In this document: piece after piece, positions 15,853-24,454 of the stretch
How positions within the stretch are numbered: the stretch's first letter is position 1
Layout: each line of letters opens with the position of its first letter
From: SG8-40 sp963792855
GTDB lineage: Bacteria > Pseudomonadota > Gammaproteobacteria > Burkholderiales > Eutrophovitaceae
Reading direction: 5' to 3'
Length of the DNA stretch: 64,000 nt
Assembly: GCA_963792855.1 (NCBI GenBank)
Contig: CAWBXZ010000006.1
Span: forward strand, 62,001-126,000
The notes under the pieces: generated by a model
Told to the model about the DNA's origin: nothing
Databases searched by the model: none
The model's input: the letters and a program-made list of their open reading frames with translations, nothing else
Translations under genes and position numbers: made by a program

Positions 15853-16815
15853 ATGAGCAAGTACCGTAACAATCTGCCGCAACTGCAAAACAGTTTGTTC
15901 CTTACCGACGGCGGCCTTGAAACCACGCTGGTATTTCACGACGGGCTCGATCTGCCGTGCTTCGCCGCCTTTGATTTGCTCCGCGATAAAACCGGCTTTG
16001 ATCGCCTGCGGGACTATTTCGCGCGCTACGCCAAGATCGCGCGTGATCGAGGCACGGGAATGGTGCTGGAAGCGCCAACCTGGCGCGCCAATCGCGACTG
16101 GGCAGCCAGGCTAGGTTACGACGCAAAAGCGCTCGCCGAAGCCAATCGCAACGCCATTGGCCTTCTGCTCGAAATTCGCAGCGAGTTCGAGACGCCGAAT
16201 TCGCCGATGGTGATCAGCGGTAATCTCGGGCCACGTGGTGATGGCTACGTTGTCGAGTCACGCATGCGAGTCGAACAGGCGCGCGACTACCACGCAGCGC
16301 AAATCGATACCTTCACCGATACGGATGCGGACATGGTGGCGGCATTCACGATCAATTACACTGAAGAGGCGATCGGCATCGCACACGCAGCGCGAAACGC
16401 CGGTATGCCGGTGGCGATCTCGTTCACCGTTGAAACCGACGGGCGACTGCCGTCCGGAGACAGCCTCGCCGCCGCAATCGAGCGCACCGATGCCCAGACC
16501 GGCGGCTTCCCGGCTTACTACATGATCAACTGTGCCCACCCGACGCATTTTCAGAGTTTGCGACACGCGGACGGTGAGTGGCGGCACCGTATCCGGGGCT
16601 TGCGTGCCAATGCCTCCCGGCTGAGCCACGCCGAACTTGATGCCGCCACCGAGCTCGATGCCGGAGACCCGCGTGAACTGGGTGCCGAATACCGGACCTT
16701 GAGGACGCTGTTACCGGCTATCACGGTTGTCGGCGGTTGTTGCGGCACTGACCACCGCCATGTCGAAGCCATCGCGCATGCCTGCAATTCCCACGTGGAA
16801 GCGGCGGCTGCGTAG
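15853..16815 (+). CDS. homocysteine S-methyltransferase family protein
   Basis: A (beta/alpha)8 zinc enzyme of 320 residues. It begins NSLFLTDGGLETTLVFHDGL. The zinc-binding cysteines are in INCAHP and in VGGCCGTDHRHV near the C-terminus, as in MmuM, BHMT and the N-terminal part of MetH. This family moves a methyl group from S-methylmethionine or betaine to homocysteine, or acts on other thiols. The donor cannot be chosen from sequence. The strong AGGAGG site begins at the stop of the hydroxylase gene, so the pair is almost certainly co-transcribed. The linkage to a membrane hydroxylase is unusual. Confidence 0.88.
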   Translation: MSKYRNNLPQLQNSLFLTDGGLETTLVFHDGLDLPCFAAFDLLRDKTGFDRLRDYFARYAKIARDRGTGMVLEAPTWRANRDWAARLGYDAKALAEANRNAIGLLLEIRSEFETPNSPMVISGNLGPRGDGYVVESRMRVEQARDYHAAQIDTFTDTDADMVAAFTINYTEEAIGIAHAARNAGMPVAISFTVETDGRLPSGDSLAAAIERTDAQTGGFPAYYMINCAHPTHFQSLRHADGEWRHRIRGLRANASRLSHAELDAATELDAGDPRELGAEYRTLRTLLPAITVVGGCCGTDHRHVEAIAHACNSHVEAAAA

Positions 16816-17123
16816 CCAACAGCGCTACGCCACCTACCGTGGCGCTGGATGAAGCGTGCCGGGATAACGGCGATGCCATGAAAGCGGTGCCGGGAGCGTG
16901 CTACTGCGTAGACTTGAGAATGGGAGGAAGCGGGAATTAGCGGTGCAGTGTGCTTCCCCCGGACCGGGGCACGGATCAGACAGTGCGCGTTGCGTTGAAC
17001 GATCCGGCAGCGAAAGAATCGCTGCGCCTGGAAATGACATCGCTCGCTGGCGCTCCAACGTACCGCAAGTTGCGTCTGCGCCCCGGTGGGGGTGAGGATG
17101 CCGGACCGCCGATCGCCTCGGCT
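16816..17123. other. 308-bp interval between convergent genes, no feature seen
   Basis: The methyltransferase-family gene and ppk2 converge here. I see no reading frame with a ribosome site, no RNA gene and no strong terminator hairpin with a T tract. Confidence 0.4.
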
Positions 17124-18329
17124 CTACAGAATCGCGGTCCCGCCTTGCCTTTCGCCGCGTTCGTAGACTACGTGCGCGCGGCCGACGAGCAACGGATCCA
17201 GCGGTCCAATGGCATCGACGTCCTTGTTGTCGTAGGGCAGCTTGTGGAGCACGTAGCGCATCGCGTTGAGCCGCGCCCGTTTCTTGCAATCGGATTTGAT
17301 CACCGTCCATGGCGCGTCTGCCGTGTCGGTGTAGAAGAACATCGCTTCCTTGGCCTCGGTGTAGTCGTCCCACTTGTCCAGTGACGCGAGGTCGACAGCG
17401 GACAATTTCCACTGCTTGAGCGGATGGGCCTTGCGCTCCTTGAAGCGGCGCTGCTGTTCACGCCGGCTCACCGAGAACCAGAACTTGATCAGTTGAACGC
17501 CACTGCGAACCAGGTTGCGTTCGAATTCCGGTGCCTGGCGCATGAACTCGGCATATTCATCCTGGTTGCAGAAACCCATCACCTTCTCGACGCCGGCACG
17601 GTTGTACCATGACCGGTCGAACAGCGCGATTTCACCGGCTGTCGGCAGATGCTGGATGTAACGCTGGAAGTACCATTGCCCGCGTTCGACCTCGGTAGGT
17701 TTCTCCAAAGCCACTACGCCGGCGCCACGAGGATTGAGGTGCTCCATGAATCGCTTGATCGCGCCGCCCTTGCCCGCCGCGTCACGGCCCTCGAACAGAA
17801 TGACGACTTTCTGGCCCGTCTTCTTGACCCATGCCTGGAGCTTGAGCAGTTCCACCTGCAGTTTGTATTTCTGCTTTTCGTAACGCCTGCGCATCATCAG
17901 GTTCTTGTACGGATAAGCGCCCTCGCGCCAGCCTGGTGCAAGCTCGTCGTCCGGGCTGCGCGGCAGCCGCGCATCGGCCGTATCGAGCCCTTCGATCAGT
18001 GCCGCACGCAATGCGCCTGCATCATCGGGTGACGCGCCTTCCATGATGGCAGCGAGCGAACCCGCCAGTGCCGGCATGTCGCCGCTGCTTGCATGTTGAA
18101 CGATATCCTGGGCGGCAACGATCTTGGCCATCTGTGCGGAATCGATTGCCTCGGACACGACGAAACCCTCGATAGCCTTTGGCGTCAGGGTCCTTGCCGT
18201 GTCGCCTCCGTTTACCCGGCGGGTGCGCCGCGTTCTCTTTTGAGCGCTCGGTGAATGTGCCGTGGACGGTGTTTTCTTGCGTTTTGCCGGAGTGGTGCTC
18301 GCAGCGCCATTGGATTTTCCTGAAGCCAT
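17124..18329 (-). CDS. ppk2: polyphosphate kinase 2 with a long basic N-terminal tail
   Basis: PPK2 transfers phosphate between polyphosphate and nucleotides. Residues 130-385 are a standard PPK2 domain: Walker A GRDAAGKGG (181-189), the lid/Walker B region DRSWYNR (238-244), WFSVSRREQQRRF, and the end of the domain at KSDCKKRARLNAMRYVL. Residues 1-45 are rich in Lys, Arg, Ser, Thr and Ala, like the tails of histone H1-like bacterial proteins. Residues 50-125 form an extra Ala-rich helical region. At 401 residues it is about 100 longer than a minimal PPK2. ATG 18329 has an AGGGA site. Whether it mainly makes ATP or GTP cannot be judged. Confidence 0.93.
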   Translation of the reverse strand: MASGKSNGAASTTPAKRKKTPSTAHSPSAQKRTRRTRRVNGGDTARTLTPKAIEGFVVSEAIDSAQMAKIVAAQDIVQHASSGDMPALAGSLAAIMEGASPDDAGALRAALIEGLDTADARLPRSPDDELAPGWREGAYPYKNLMMRRRYEKQKYKLQVELLKLQAWVKKTGQKVVILFEGRDAAGKGGAIKRFMEHLNPRGAGVVALEKPTEVERGQWYFQRYIQHLPTAGEIALFDRSWYNRAGVEKVMGFCNQDEYAEFMRQAPEFERNLVRSGVQLIKFWFSVSRREQQRRFKERKAHPLKQWKLSAVDLASLDKWDDYTEAKEAMFFYTDTADAPWTVIKSDCKKRARLNAMRYVLHKLPYDNKDVDAIGPLDPLLVGRAHVVYERGERQGGTAIL

Positions 18330-18526
18330 TACCAAATTCCCTTGAAGAACAAACTAAAAACAGGCACTTGGGCGCCCGCCTGCGGCAGAGCGGCCAAAAC
18401 CTCTAGTGTCCAACGCCAGACCATGCTGTCTTTGAACTAGATCAAGACAACGCCAGAAAAGGCAAACGAGGGTTTTGCGGCATCACAGCAGCGTTGACCC
18501 GGCCGCAGGCGATTGACAGCTTCTTC

Positions 18527-18546
18527 CGGGCCCGCGCGCGGGCCCG
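18527..18546. repeat. perfect 20-bp GC palindrome after kup
   Basis: The palindrome, centred on CGCGCG with arms CGGGCCCG, is exact over all 20 bases. It lies 10 bp beyond the kup stop codon. No T tract follows on either strand, so it is not a standard terminator, although it may still block exonucleases or pause polymerase. Confidence 0.8.
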
Positions 18547-18556
18547 CATCGATGAC

Positions 18557-20443
18557 CTAGAGCTCTACTCGCGTGCCGAGCTCGACGACGCGATTGGCGG
18601 GGATATTGAAGAACCCGGTCGCGCTCGACGCGTTGCGTGACATCAGTGCAAATATCTTCTCGCGCCACAGCGCCATGTCCTTGCCCAGTTTCGGAACCAG
18701 TGTCTGGCGCGAGAGGAAGAACGAGGTTTCCATCATTTTCACATCCAGCCCGTGAGCCTTGCCCAGTTCCAGCGCTGCGGGCACATCGGGTTGGTCCTTG
18801 AACCCGTAGCGGACAATCACGCGAAAGAACTCAGCCGAAAGCGGCGCGACCTCGATACGCTCTTCATCGTCAACGTGCGGCACTTCCTCGGTGAGTACCG
18901 TCAGCAACAGTATTCGCTCGTGCAGCACCTTGTTGTGATTCAGGTTGTGCAACAGCGCGTGCGGCACGCCTTCGGTTGCAGTCGTCAGGAACACGGCAGT
19001 TCCGGGAACGCGCGTTGGCGGATGCTGCGTAATGCTATTGACGAACGGTTCGATGCCGATGGCGCCCGGCGCGAGTTGCTGCATCAATACCTGCCGGCCG
19101 CGATACCAGGTGGTGAACAGGACAAACAGGATGACCGCTACCAGGATCGGGAACCAGCCGCCGTCCACCAGCTTGACCGAGGTCGCGCTGAAGAACGCGA
19201 GGTCGATGCACAGGAAGGCGAGCACCAGCGGCACCGCGATCCACTTCGACCAGTTCCACAAGGTCGTGATGACGACAAATGCGAGTATGGTGTCGATCAG
19301 CATCATGCCCGTTACCGCGACGCCGTAGGCGCCGGCGAGATTGCTCGAGGAACCAAAGCCCAGAATCAGCAGGATGACCGCGACCAACAGCGACCAGTTG
19401 ATCCACGGCATGTAGATCTGGCCGATTTCACTCTCGGAGGTGTGGAAGATGTCCATGCGCGGGCAGTAGCCCAGCTGTATCGCCTGCCGCGTCAGAGAAT
19501 AGGTTCCGGAGATGACGGCCTGCGAAGCGATGACCGTTGCCAGGGTTGCCAGTCCGATCAGCGGATAGAGTGCCCAGCCTGGCGCGAGTTTGTAGAATGG
19601 ATGTTCCAGTGCTGCCGGATCGCGCAGTATCAGCGCCCCTTGACCGAAATAGTTCAACAGCAATGCCGGCAGTACCCACAGGCTCCAGGCGATACGGATC
19701 GGTCTTTTGCCAAAATGCCCCATATCGGTATAGATGCCCTCGGTGCCGGTAATGGCCAGCACGACCGCACCCATCGCGAGAAACGCGGCAAGTTGGTTGT
19801 GGGTAAAGAACTGCACCGCGTAAACCGGGCTGAGCGCAGAGAATATGGCCGGATTCTGGACGATGCTTGTGGCGCCAAGCAGGCCCAATACAGCAAACCA
19901 CACAACAGTGACTGGCCCGAATACGGCACCGACACTTGCCGTGCCTTTTTGCTGGACCAGAAACAGAACGATCACGATGATGATCGTCAGGGGAATCACG
20001 AAGGGTTTGAGTCCGGGTGCCGCCACTTCCAGGCCTTCAACGGCGGATAACACCGATATGGCGGGCGTAATGATGCCATCGCCATAGAACATCGATGCGC
20101 CGAACAGACCGAGCGAAATCAGCAGCAGCCGTTTTGTTGAACCGCGTTTCGTGGCCCGCAGCACAAGCGCCAGCAAAGCCATCATGCCGCCCTCCCCGCG
20201 GTTGTTCGCACGCATCATGAAAAACACGTACTTGGCGGTCACGACGATGATCAGCGCCCAGAAAATCAGCGACAGCACGCCGAGCACGTTCTCGGCGTTT
20301 GCGGCCAGACCGTAACGGGGGCTGAACGCCTCGCGCATCGTGTACAGGGGGCTGGTGCCGATGTCGCCGAAGACGACACCAATGGCGGCAATCGTGAGTG
20401 CGAACGTGCTTTGTTTCGCCGCGTCCTTACCTGAGGTATTCAT
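18557..20443 (-). CDS. kup: Kup low-affinity potassium uptake transporter
   Basis: An inner-membrane K+/H+ symporter of the KUP/HAK/KT family, 628 residues with about 12 transmembrane helices and a cytosolic C-terminal domain of about 170 residues. The family motifs are clear: GVVFGDIGTSPLYTMREAFS near residue 23, the NRGEGGMMALLAL loop, SMFYGDGIITPAISVLSAVEG, and GTEGIYTDMGHFGKRPI. It is transcribed alone. A perfect GC palindrome lies just after the stop. Long open frames on the opposite strand across this gene are composition artefacts. Confidence 0.96.
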   Translation of the reverse strand: MNTSGKDAAKQSTFALTIAAIGVVFGDIGTSPLYTMREAFSPRYGLAANAENVLGVLSLIFWALIIVVTAKYVFFMMRANNRGEGGMMALLALVLRATKRGSTKRLLLISLGLFGASMFYGDGIITPAISVLSAVEGLEVAAPGLKPFVIPLTIIIVIVLFLVQQKGTASVGAVFGPVTVVWFAVLGLLGATSIVQNPAIFSALSPVYAVQFFTHNQLAAFLAMGAVVLAITGTEGIYTDMGHFGKRPIRIAWSLWVLPALLLNYFGQGALILRDPAALEHPFYKLAPGWALYPLIGLATLATVIASQAVISGTYSLTRQAIQLGYCPRMDIFHTSESEIGQIYMPWINWSLLVAVILLILGFGSSSNLAGAYGVAVTGMMLIDTILAFVVITTLWNWSKWIAVPLVLAFLCIDLAFFSATSVKLVDGGWFPILVAVILFVLFTTWYRGRQVLMQQLAPGAIGIEPFVNSITQHPPTRVPGTAVFLTTATEGVPHALLHNLNHNKVLHERILLLTVLTEEVPHVDDEERIEVAPLSAEFFRVIVRYGFKDQPDVPAALELGKAHGLDVKMMETSFFLSRQTLVPKLGKDMALWREKIFALMSRNASSATGFFNIPANRVVELGTRVEL

Positions 20444-20621
20444 CTTTTTCTTTTGCGAACGTTCGCGGTAAAGAGCGTGGCGTTACGAGGCATCAGCGAC
20501 CGTGCGCCCTTTGCCGGCAACGCAATACGGAAATGGCCATCGGTTATGATCGCAGATCAGGAAGACAGGCAGTCAAAGCTGTGTCGCGTCCTTGTCGGGA
20601 GCGCGGCTACCTTTCGATTGA

Positions 20622-20650
20622 TTGAATGCTGTGACGCAACATTTTATACC
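20622..20650 (+). promoter_or_regulatory. possible promoter of the ridA-like gene
   Basis: TTGAAT (20622-20627) and TATACC (20645-20650) are exactly 17 bp apart. The predicted start near 20657 is only a few bases before the GTG start and would fall at or after the GGGAG ribosome site. Either the leader is extremely short or the real promoter is elsewhere. Confidence 0.3.
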
Positions 20651-20662
20651 CGGGAGTTCTCC

Positions 20663-21043
20663 GTGACCAAGCATCGAATACAGACGAGCGACGCACCCCA
20701 AGCGATTGGGACTTACTCGCAAGCGATAGAAGCAGGTGGGGCATTCTACCTGTCTGGCCAAATCGGCCTTGATCCGGGCACCATGGAGATGGCCGACGGG
20801 TTCGAGGCGCAGGCGCATCAGGTGTTTTCCAACTTGCGTTCGGTTGCTGCCGCCGCAGGCGCCGGTCTCGATGATGCAGTGAAGCTCACCGTGTATTTGC
20901 TCGATCTGGGGAATTTCGCCAGGCTGAACGAGATCATGGCCGGTTATTTCACTGAACCGTATCCGGCGCGCTCTGCCGTCGGTGTCTCGCAGTTGCCCAA
21001 GGGCGCGTTGATCGAGATCGATGCCGTTCTCGTGCACCAGTAG
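20663..21043 (+). CDS. ridA: RidA family (YjgF/YER057c/UK114) deaminase
   Basis: A 126-residue trimeric protein that hydrolyses reactive enamine/imine intermediates such as 2-aminoacrylate. Conserved features: QAIGTYSQAI near the N-terminus, FYLSGQIGLDP, QVFSNLRSVAAAAG, and the C-terminal signature YPARSAVGVSQLPKGALIEID. This includes the arginine that binds substrate carboxylates in true RidA members. GTG 20663 is chosen because the protein then starts at the usual point and GGGAG lies 6 nt upstream. The longer open frame contains unrelated sequence. recG follows after 13 bp. Confidence 0.93.
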   Translation: MTKHRIQTSDAPQAIGTYSQAIEAGGAFYLSGQIGLDPGTMEMADGFEAQAHQVFSNLRSVAAAAGAGLDDAVKLTVYLLDLGNFARLNEIMAGYFTEPYPARSAVGVSQLPKGALIEIDAVLVHQ

Positions 21044-21056
21044 CGACTGACAACTG

Positions 21057-23276
21057 GTGAGTGCACTGGCGCGGAGGCGACGCAAGCCCCTAATGGCGAC
21101 TCCCGGATTGAAAGCGGCCGCGTCGAAATCCAGAACCGCTTCGGGCCGGCCGGTTGCCGGGCGCAAGAAGACCGAGACGGTGCGAAAAAAGAAGGGTAGT
21201 GCCGCGGAGAGTGCGCCGGCCAGCTCTCCGGCCGTTGCCGAATCCCTCGCGTTTGCCACGCCCGCCATTCGTGAGCGGCTGGCGCGACTGGGCGTGCACA
21301 GGCTTGCCGACCTGGTGCTGCATTTGCCGCTGCGTTACGAGGACGAAACCGAGCTCGTTCCCATAGCACAGGCTCCCCCCGGGACCAGCGTGCAAGTCGA
21401 AGGCACCGTCATTGAAACCAGAATCGAGTTTCGCCCGCGCCGGCAGTTGCTGTGCCGGATCGAAGATGCCAGCGGCACGCTGACCATGCGTTTTTTCAAT
21501 TTTTATCCGAGTCAGCAAAAAGCGCTGGCGCGGGGAACACAGGTGCGCCTGGTGGGTGAGATCCGTCGCGGGTTATTCGGAGCGGAAACGATTCATCCGC
21601 GTTACCGGACGGTGCGCGCAGACACGCCGTTGCCTGAATCGCTCACGCCGGTGTACCCGACCACTGCCGGCTTGTCACAGGACGGCATCAGAAAAATTGT
21701 TGCCCGCGCGTTGGGTGAAACGGACTTGTCGGAAACGCTGCCCGAAGACGTGCGCAGGCATCTTGGTCTGCAGTCATTCGAGGTGTCAGTCCGGCTGCTT
21801 CACAATCCGCCGCCGACAGCGGACGCGGCTTCATTGCAGGAACGCTCCCACCCGGCGTGGCAGCGGCTGAAGTTCGATGAGTTGCTGGCGCAGCAGCTGT
21901 CGATGCGCCTGCACTACCAGCGGCGCAGCAGGATTCGCGCGCACTCGCTGGGGGAATCTGGGGAACTGCCGCGCCGTCTCGTTCGCAAGCTGCCGTTCAC
22001 GCTGACGACTGCGCAGTCACGGGTGCTGGAAGAAATACGGGCGGACCTGGCACGATCGCAACCGATGCAACGCCTGCTGCAGGGTGATGTGGGCAGCGGC
22101 AAGACGATCGTTGCGGCACTGGCCGCACTGCAGGCGATTGAGTCCGGATTTCAGGTTGCGGTGATGGCGCCCACCGAGATCCTTGCCGAGCAGCACTATC
22201 GAAAATTTCTGCACTGGCTCAAGCCGCTCGGTATCGATGTGGCCTGGTTGTCGGGCAGTCTCAGAAAGAAGGAGCGTGAGCACGCACTTGAACAACTGGC
22301 CAGTGGCGACATCAAGCTCGGCGTTGGCACTCATGCGCTGTTTCAGGAGCAGGTGGCGTTCCGGAATCTTGGCCTGGCAATCATTGACGAGCAGCATCGC
22401 TTTGGAGTGCGGCAACGGCTCATGCTGCGAATGAAAGGCGGCGACGACAGGACGCAGCCGCACCAGTTGATGATGAGCGCGACGCCGATTCCGCGTACCC
22501 TGGCGATGAGTTTTTATGCCGATCTCGATGTGTCGGTGATCGATGAATTGCCGCCGGGGCGCACGCCGGTGGTGACCAAACTGGTGGCCGACTCGCGCCG
22601 TGACGAAGTGCTGGCCAGGGTGCGGGAGGCGTGTGCCGGCGGCAGCCAGGCCTACTGGGTGTGTCCCCTGATCGAAGAGTCCGAGGCGCTGCAACTGCAA
22701 ACGGCGATCGATACCTATGAGCGAGTGCAGCTTGAGTTTCCGGAGTTGAAAACCGGGCTGGTTCACGGGCGCATGCGTGCCGCCGAGAAAGCCGGTGTGA
22801 TGGAAGCGTTCCAGTCGGGCGAGATCCAGTTGCTGGTTGCCACGACCGTCATAGAGGTAGGTGTCGACGTGCCGAACGCGTCCTTGATGGTGATAGAGCA
22901 CGCCGAACGCATGGGATTGTCTCAATTGCATCAACTGCGCGGGCGGGTCGGACGCGGTGCGCGATCGAGTGCGTGCATTCTGTTGTATCAGGGTCCTTTG
23001 TCGGAGACTGCCCGCGAGCGGCTCAGGATCATCTATGAAAACAGCGACGGGTTCGAGGTGGCGCGGCTTGACTTGCAACTGCGCGGACCGGGCGAAATTC
23101 TGGGCGCACGGCAATCGGGGGTGCCAATGCTGCGATTTGCCGACCTGGAACAGGACATCAAGTTACTCGAAGCCGCGCGTGACGTCGCCTCTTCAATGGT
23201 CGCGTCGCAACCGACACTGCTTGAACGGCATCTGGAGCGCTGGCTTGGCGGGCGGCAGGATTATCTGCGTGTGTGA
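21057..23276 (+). CDS. recG: ATP-dependent DNA helicase RecG
   Basis: Branch-migration helicase acting on stalled forks and Holliday junctions. After a variable N-terminus, the wedge/OB domain (APPGTSVQVEGTVIETRIEF) is followed by the SF2 motor: motif I GDVGSGKT, motif II DEQHRFGVRQRL, motif III MSATPIPRTLAM, and motif VI with HAERMGLSQLHQLRGRVGRG. The TRG-like C-terminus is present. At 739 residues it is about 45 longer than typical. The surplus is an N-terminal Lys/Ala/Ser-rich stretch (residues 1-60). GTG 21057 is the first start, and ATG 21093 would trim 12 residues; neither has a strong ribosome site. Confidence 0.96.
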   Translation: MSALARRRRKPLMATPGLKAAASKSRTASGRPVAGRKKTETVRKKKGSAAESAPASSPAVAESLAFATPAIRERLARLGVHRLADLVLHLPLRYEDETELVPIAQAPPGTSVQVEGTVIETRIEFRPRRQLLCRIEDASGTLTMRFFNFYPSQQKALARGTQVRLVGEIRRGLFGAETIHPRYRTVRADTPLPESLTPVYPTTAGLSQDGIRKIVARALGETDLSETLPEDVRRHLGLQSFEVSVRLLHNPPPTADAASLQERSHPAWQRLKFDELLAQQLSMRLHYQRRSRIRAHSLGESGELPRRLVRKLPFTLTTAQSRVLEEIRADLARSQPMQRLLQGDVGSGKTIVAALAALQAIESGFQVAVMAPTEILAEQHYRKFLHWLKPLGIDVAWLSGSLRKKEREHALEQLASGDIKLGVGTHALFQEQVAFRNLGLAIIDEQHRFGVRQRLMLRMKGGDDRTQPHQLMMSATPIPRTLAMSFYADLDVSVIDELPPGRTPVVTKLVADSRRDEVLARVREACAGGSQAYWVCPLIEESEALQLQTAIDTYERVQLEFPELKTGLVHGRMRAAEKAGVMEAFQSGEIQLLVATTVIEVGVDVPNASLMVIEHAERMGLSQLHQLRGRVGRGARSSACILLYQGPLSETARERLRIIYENSDGFEVARLDLQLRGPGEILGARQSGVPMLRFADLEQDIKLLEAARDVASSMVASQPTLLERHLERWLGGRQDYLRV

Positions 23277-23464
23277 GAGCACACGCCGGTTGATGCGCGC
23301 CATTGTGCGTTCCGAAGCTGGCGCGAACGCGGAGGAAAGTTTGAAAGCGAAGCAGTGTGGATACTGACATGCAGCCGGCTCCGTTCGGCCATCGAGCCGC
23401 AGCCACGCACGCGGGAACTGGCAGGACCGGCACCGATCCGTGTTCTGCCGCGCGCCGGTAAGAT

Positions 23465-24337
23465 ATGAAAATCCTCGATCGACTGTCCGCTTACGCGAGG
23501 CTGGTGCGTCTGGACAAGCCCATAGGGACACTACTCCTTTTGTGGCCCACCTTATGGGCGTTGTGGTTGTCATCCGGCGGCGGCCCCGACTGGAACATCG
23601 TGGCGATCTTTGTCGCGGGAACATTTCTGATGCGCTCGGCGGGCTGCGCCATCAACGATTACGCCGACCGCGATTTCGATCCGCACGTAGAGCGAACGCG
23701 TGAGCGGCCGCTCGCCGCTGCGGTCATCAAACCCTGGGAGGCATTGGCGGTCGCAGCGCTTCTCGCAATCATCGCCTTTTTGCTGGTCTTGCGGTTGAAC
23801 TGGCTTACCGTCGCATTGTCGTTTCCTGCGCTTTTTCTTGCCGCGAGTTATCCGTTCACCAAGCGTTTTCTGGCGCTGCCCCAGGCCTACCTCGGCGTCG
23901 CCTTCGGATTCGGCATACCCATGGCGTACGCGGCGCAAACCGGCCAGGTTCCGTGGGTTGCCTTAGTGATCGTGCTGGCGAATGTTTTCTGGGCGGTTGC
24001 CTACGACACCGAGTACGCGATGGTTGACCGGGACGATGACGTGAAGATCGGCATTCGCACCTCGGCGATACTGTTTGGCCGTTACGACGTTGCCATGGTG
24101 ATGGCTTTTCATGCTTTGTTTATCGTGACACTGGCACTGGCCGGCTGGGTCGAGGGGCTGGGTCCGGTTTTTTTCGCCGGTCTCGTGCTGACCGCTTTGC
24201 TCGCCGCGTCGCAGTACTGGATGATTCGTGATCGTTCGCGTGAAGGGTGTTTTCGCGCTTTTCGGCAGAACAACTGGGTGGGAGGCGTAGCATTCGCCGG
24301 GATTGTGGCTGACTACAGTATGCTGGCCATGTCCTGA
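23465..24337 (+). CDS. ubiA: 4-hydroxybenzoate octaprenyltransferase
   Basis: Membrane prenyltransferase that attaches the polyprenyl tail to 4-hydroxybenzoate in ubiquinone synthesis. The 290-residue polytopic protein has both Asp-rich motifs: NDYADRDFD (with the preceding RSAGCAIND) and DTEYAMVDRDDD. The bacterial UbiA start RLDKPIGTLLLLWPTLWAL is also present. ubiD, whose product acts at the next stage of the pathway, follows 117 bp later. The gene ubiC (chorismate lyase), often next to ubiA, is not in the 188 bp upstream, nor elsewhere in the window. Confidence 0.96.
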   Translation: MKILDRLSAYARLVRLDKPIGTLLLLWPTLWALWLSSGGGPDWNIVAIFVAGTFLMRSAGCAINDYADRDFDPHVERTRERPLAAAVIKPWEALAVAALLAIIAFLLVLRLNWLTVALSFPALFLAASYPFTKRFLALPQAYLGVAFGFGIPMAYAAQTGQVPWVALVIVLANVFWAVAYDTEYAMVDRDDDVKIGIRTSAILFGRYDVAMVMAFHALFIVTLALAGWVEGLGPVFFAGLVLTALLAASQYWMIRDRSREGCFRAFRQNNWVGGVAFAGIVADYSMLAMS

Positions 24338-24454
24338 GTCGCGGCGTGCCGAAAGGGATCACCCGCGCCGGTGTTGCCTTGCCTGACGATTGATTTTGCC
24401 TGGGGCGTGGATGAATCTTCGATGACTGTACACACGGATAGCCGGTAGAAGCCT

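Noticed and set aside
18752..20050. A 432-codon open frame on the plus strand opposite kup
   Set aside because: Its translation is rich in Arg, Gln and His with no ribosome site or family motif. kup on the other strand is unmistakable.
22017..23114. A 365-codon open frame antisense to recG
   Set aside because: Low-complexity His/Arg/Gln translation typical of antisense GC-rich frames. All RecG motifs are on the plus strand.
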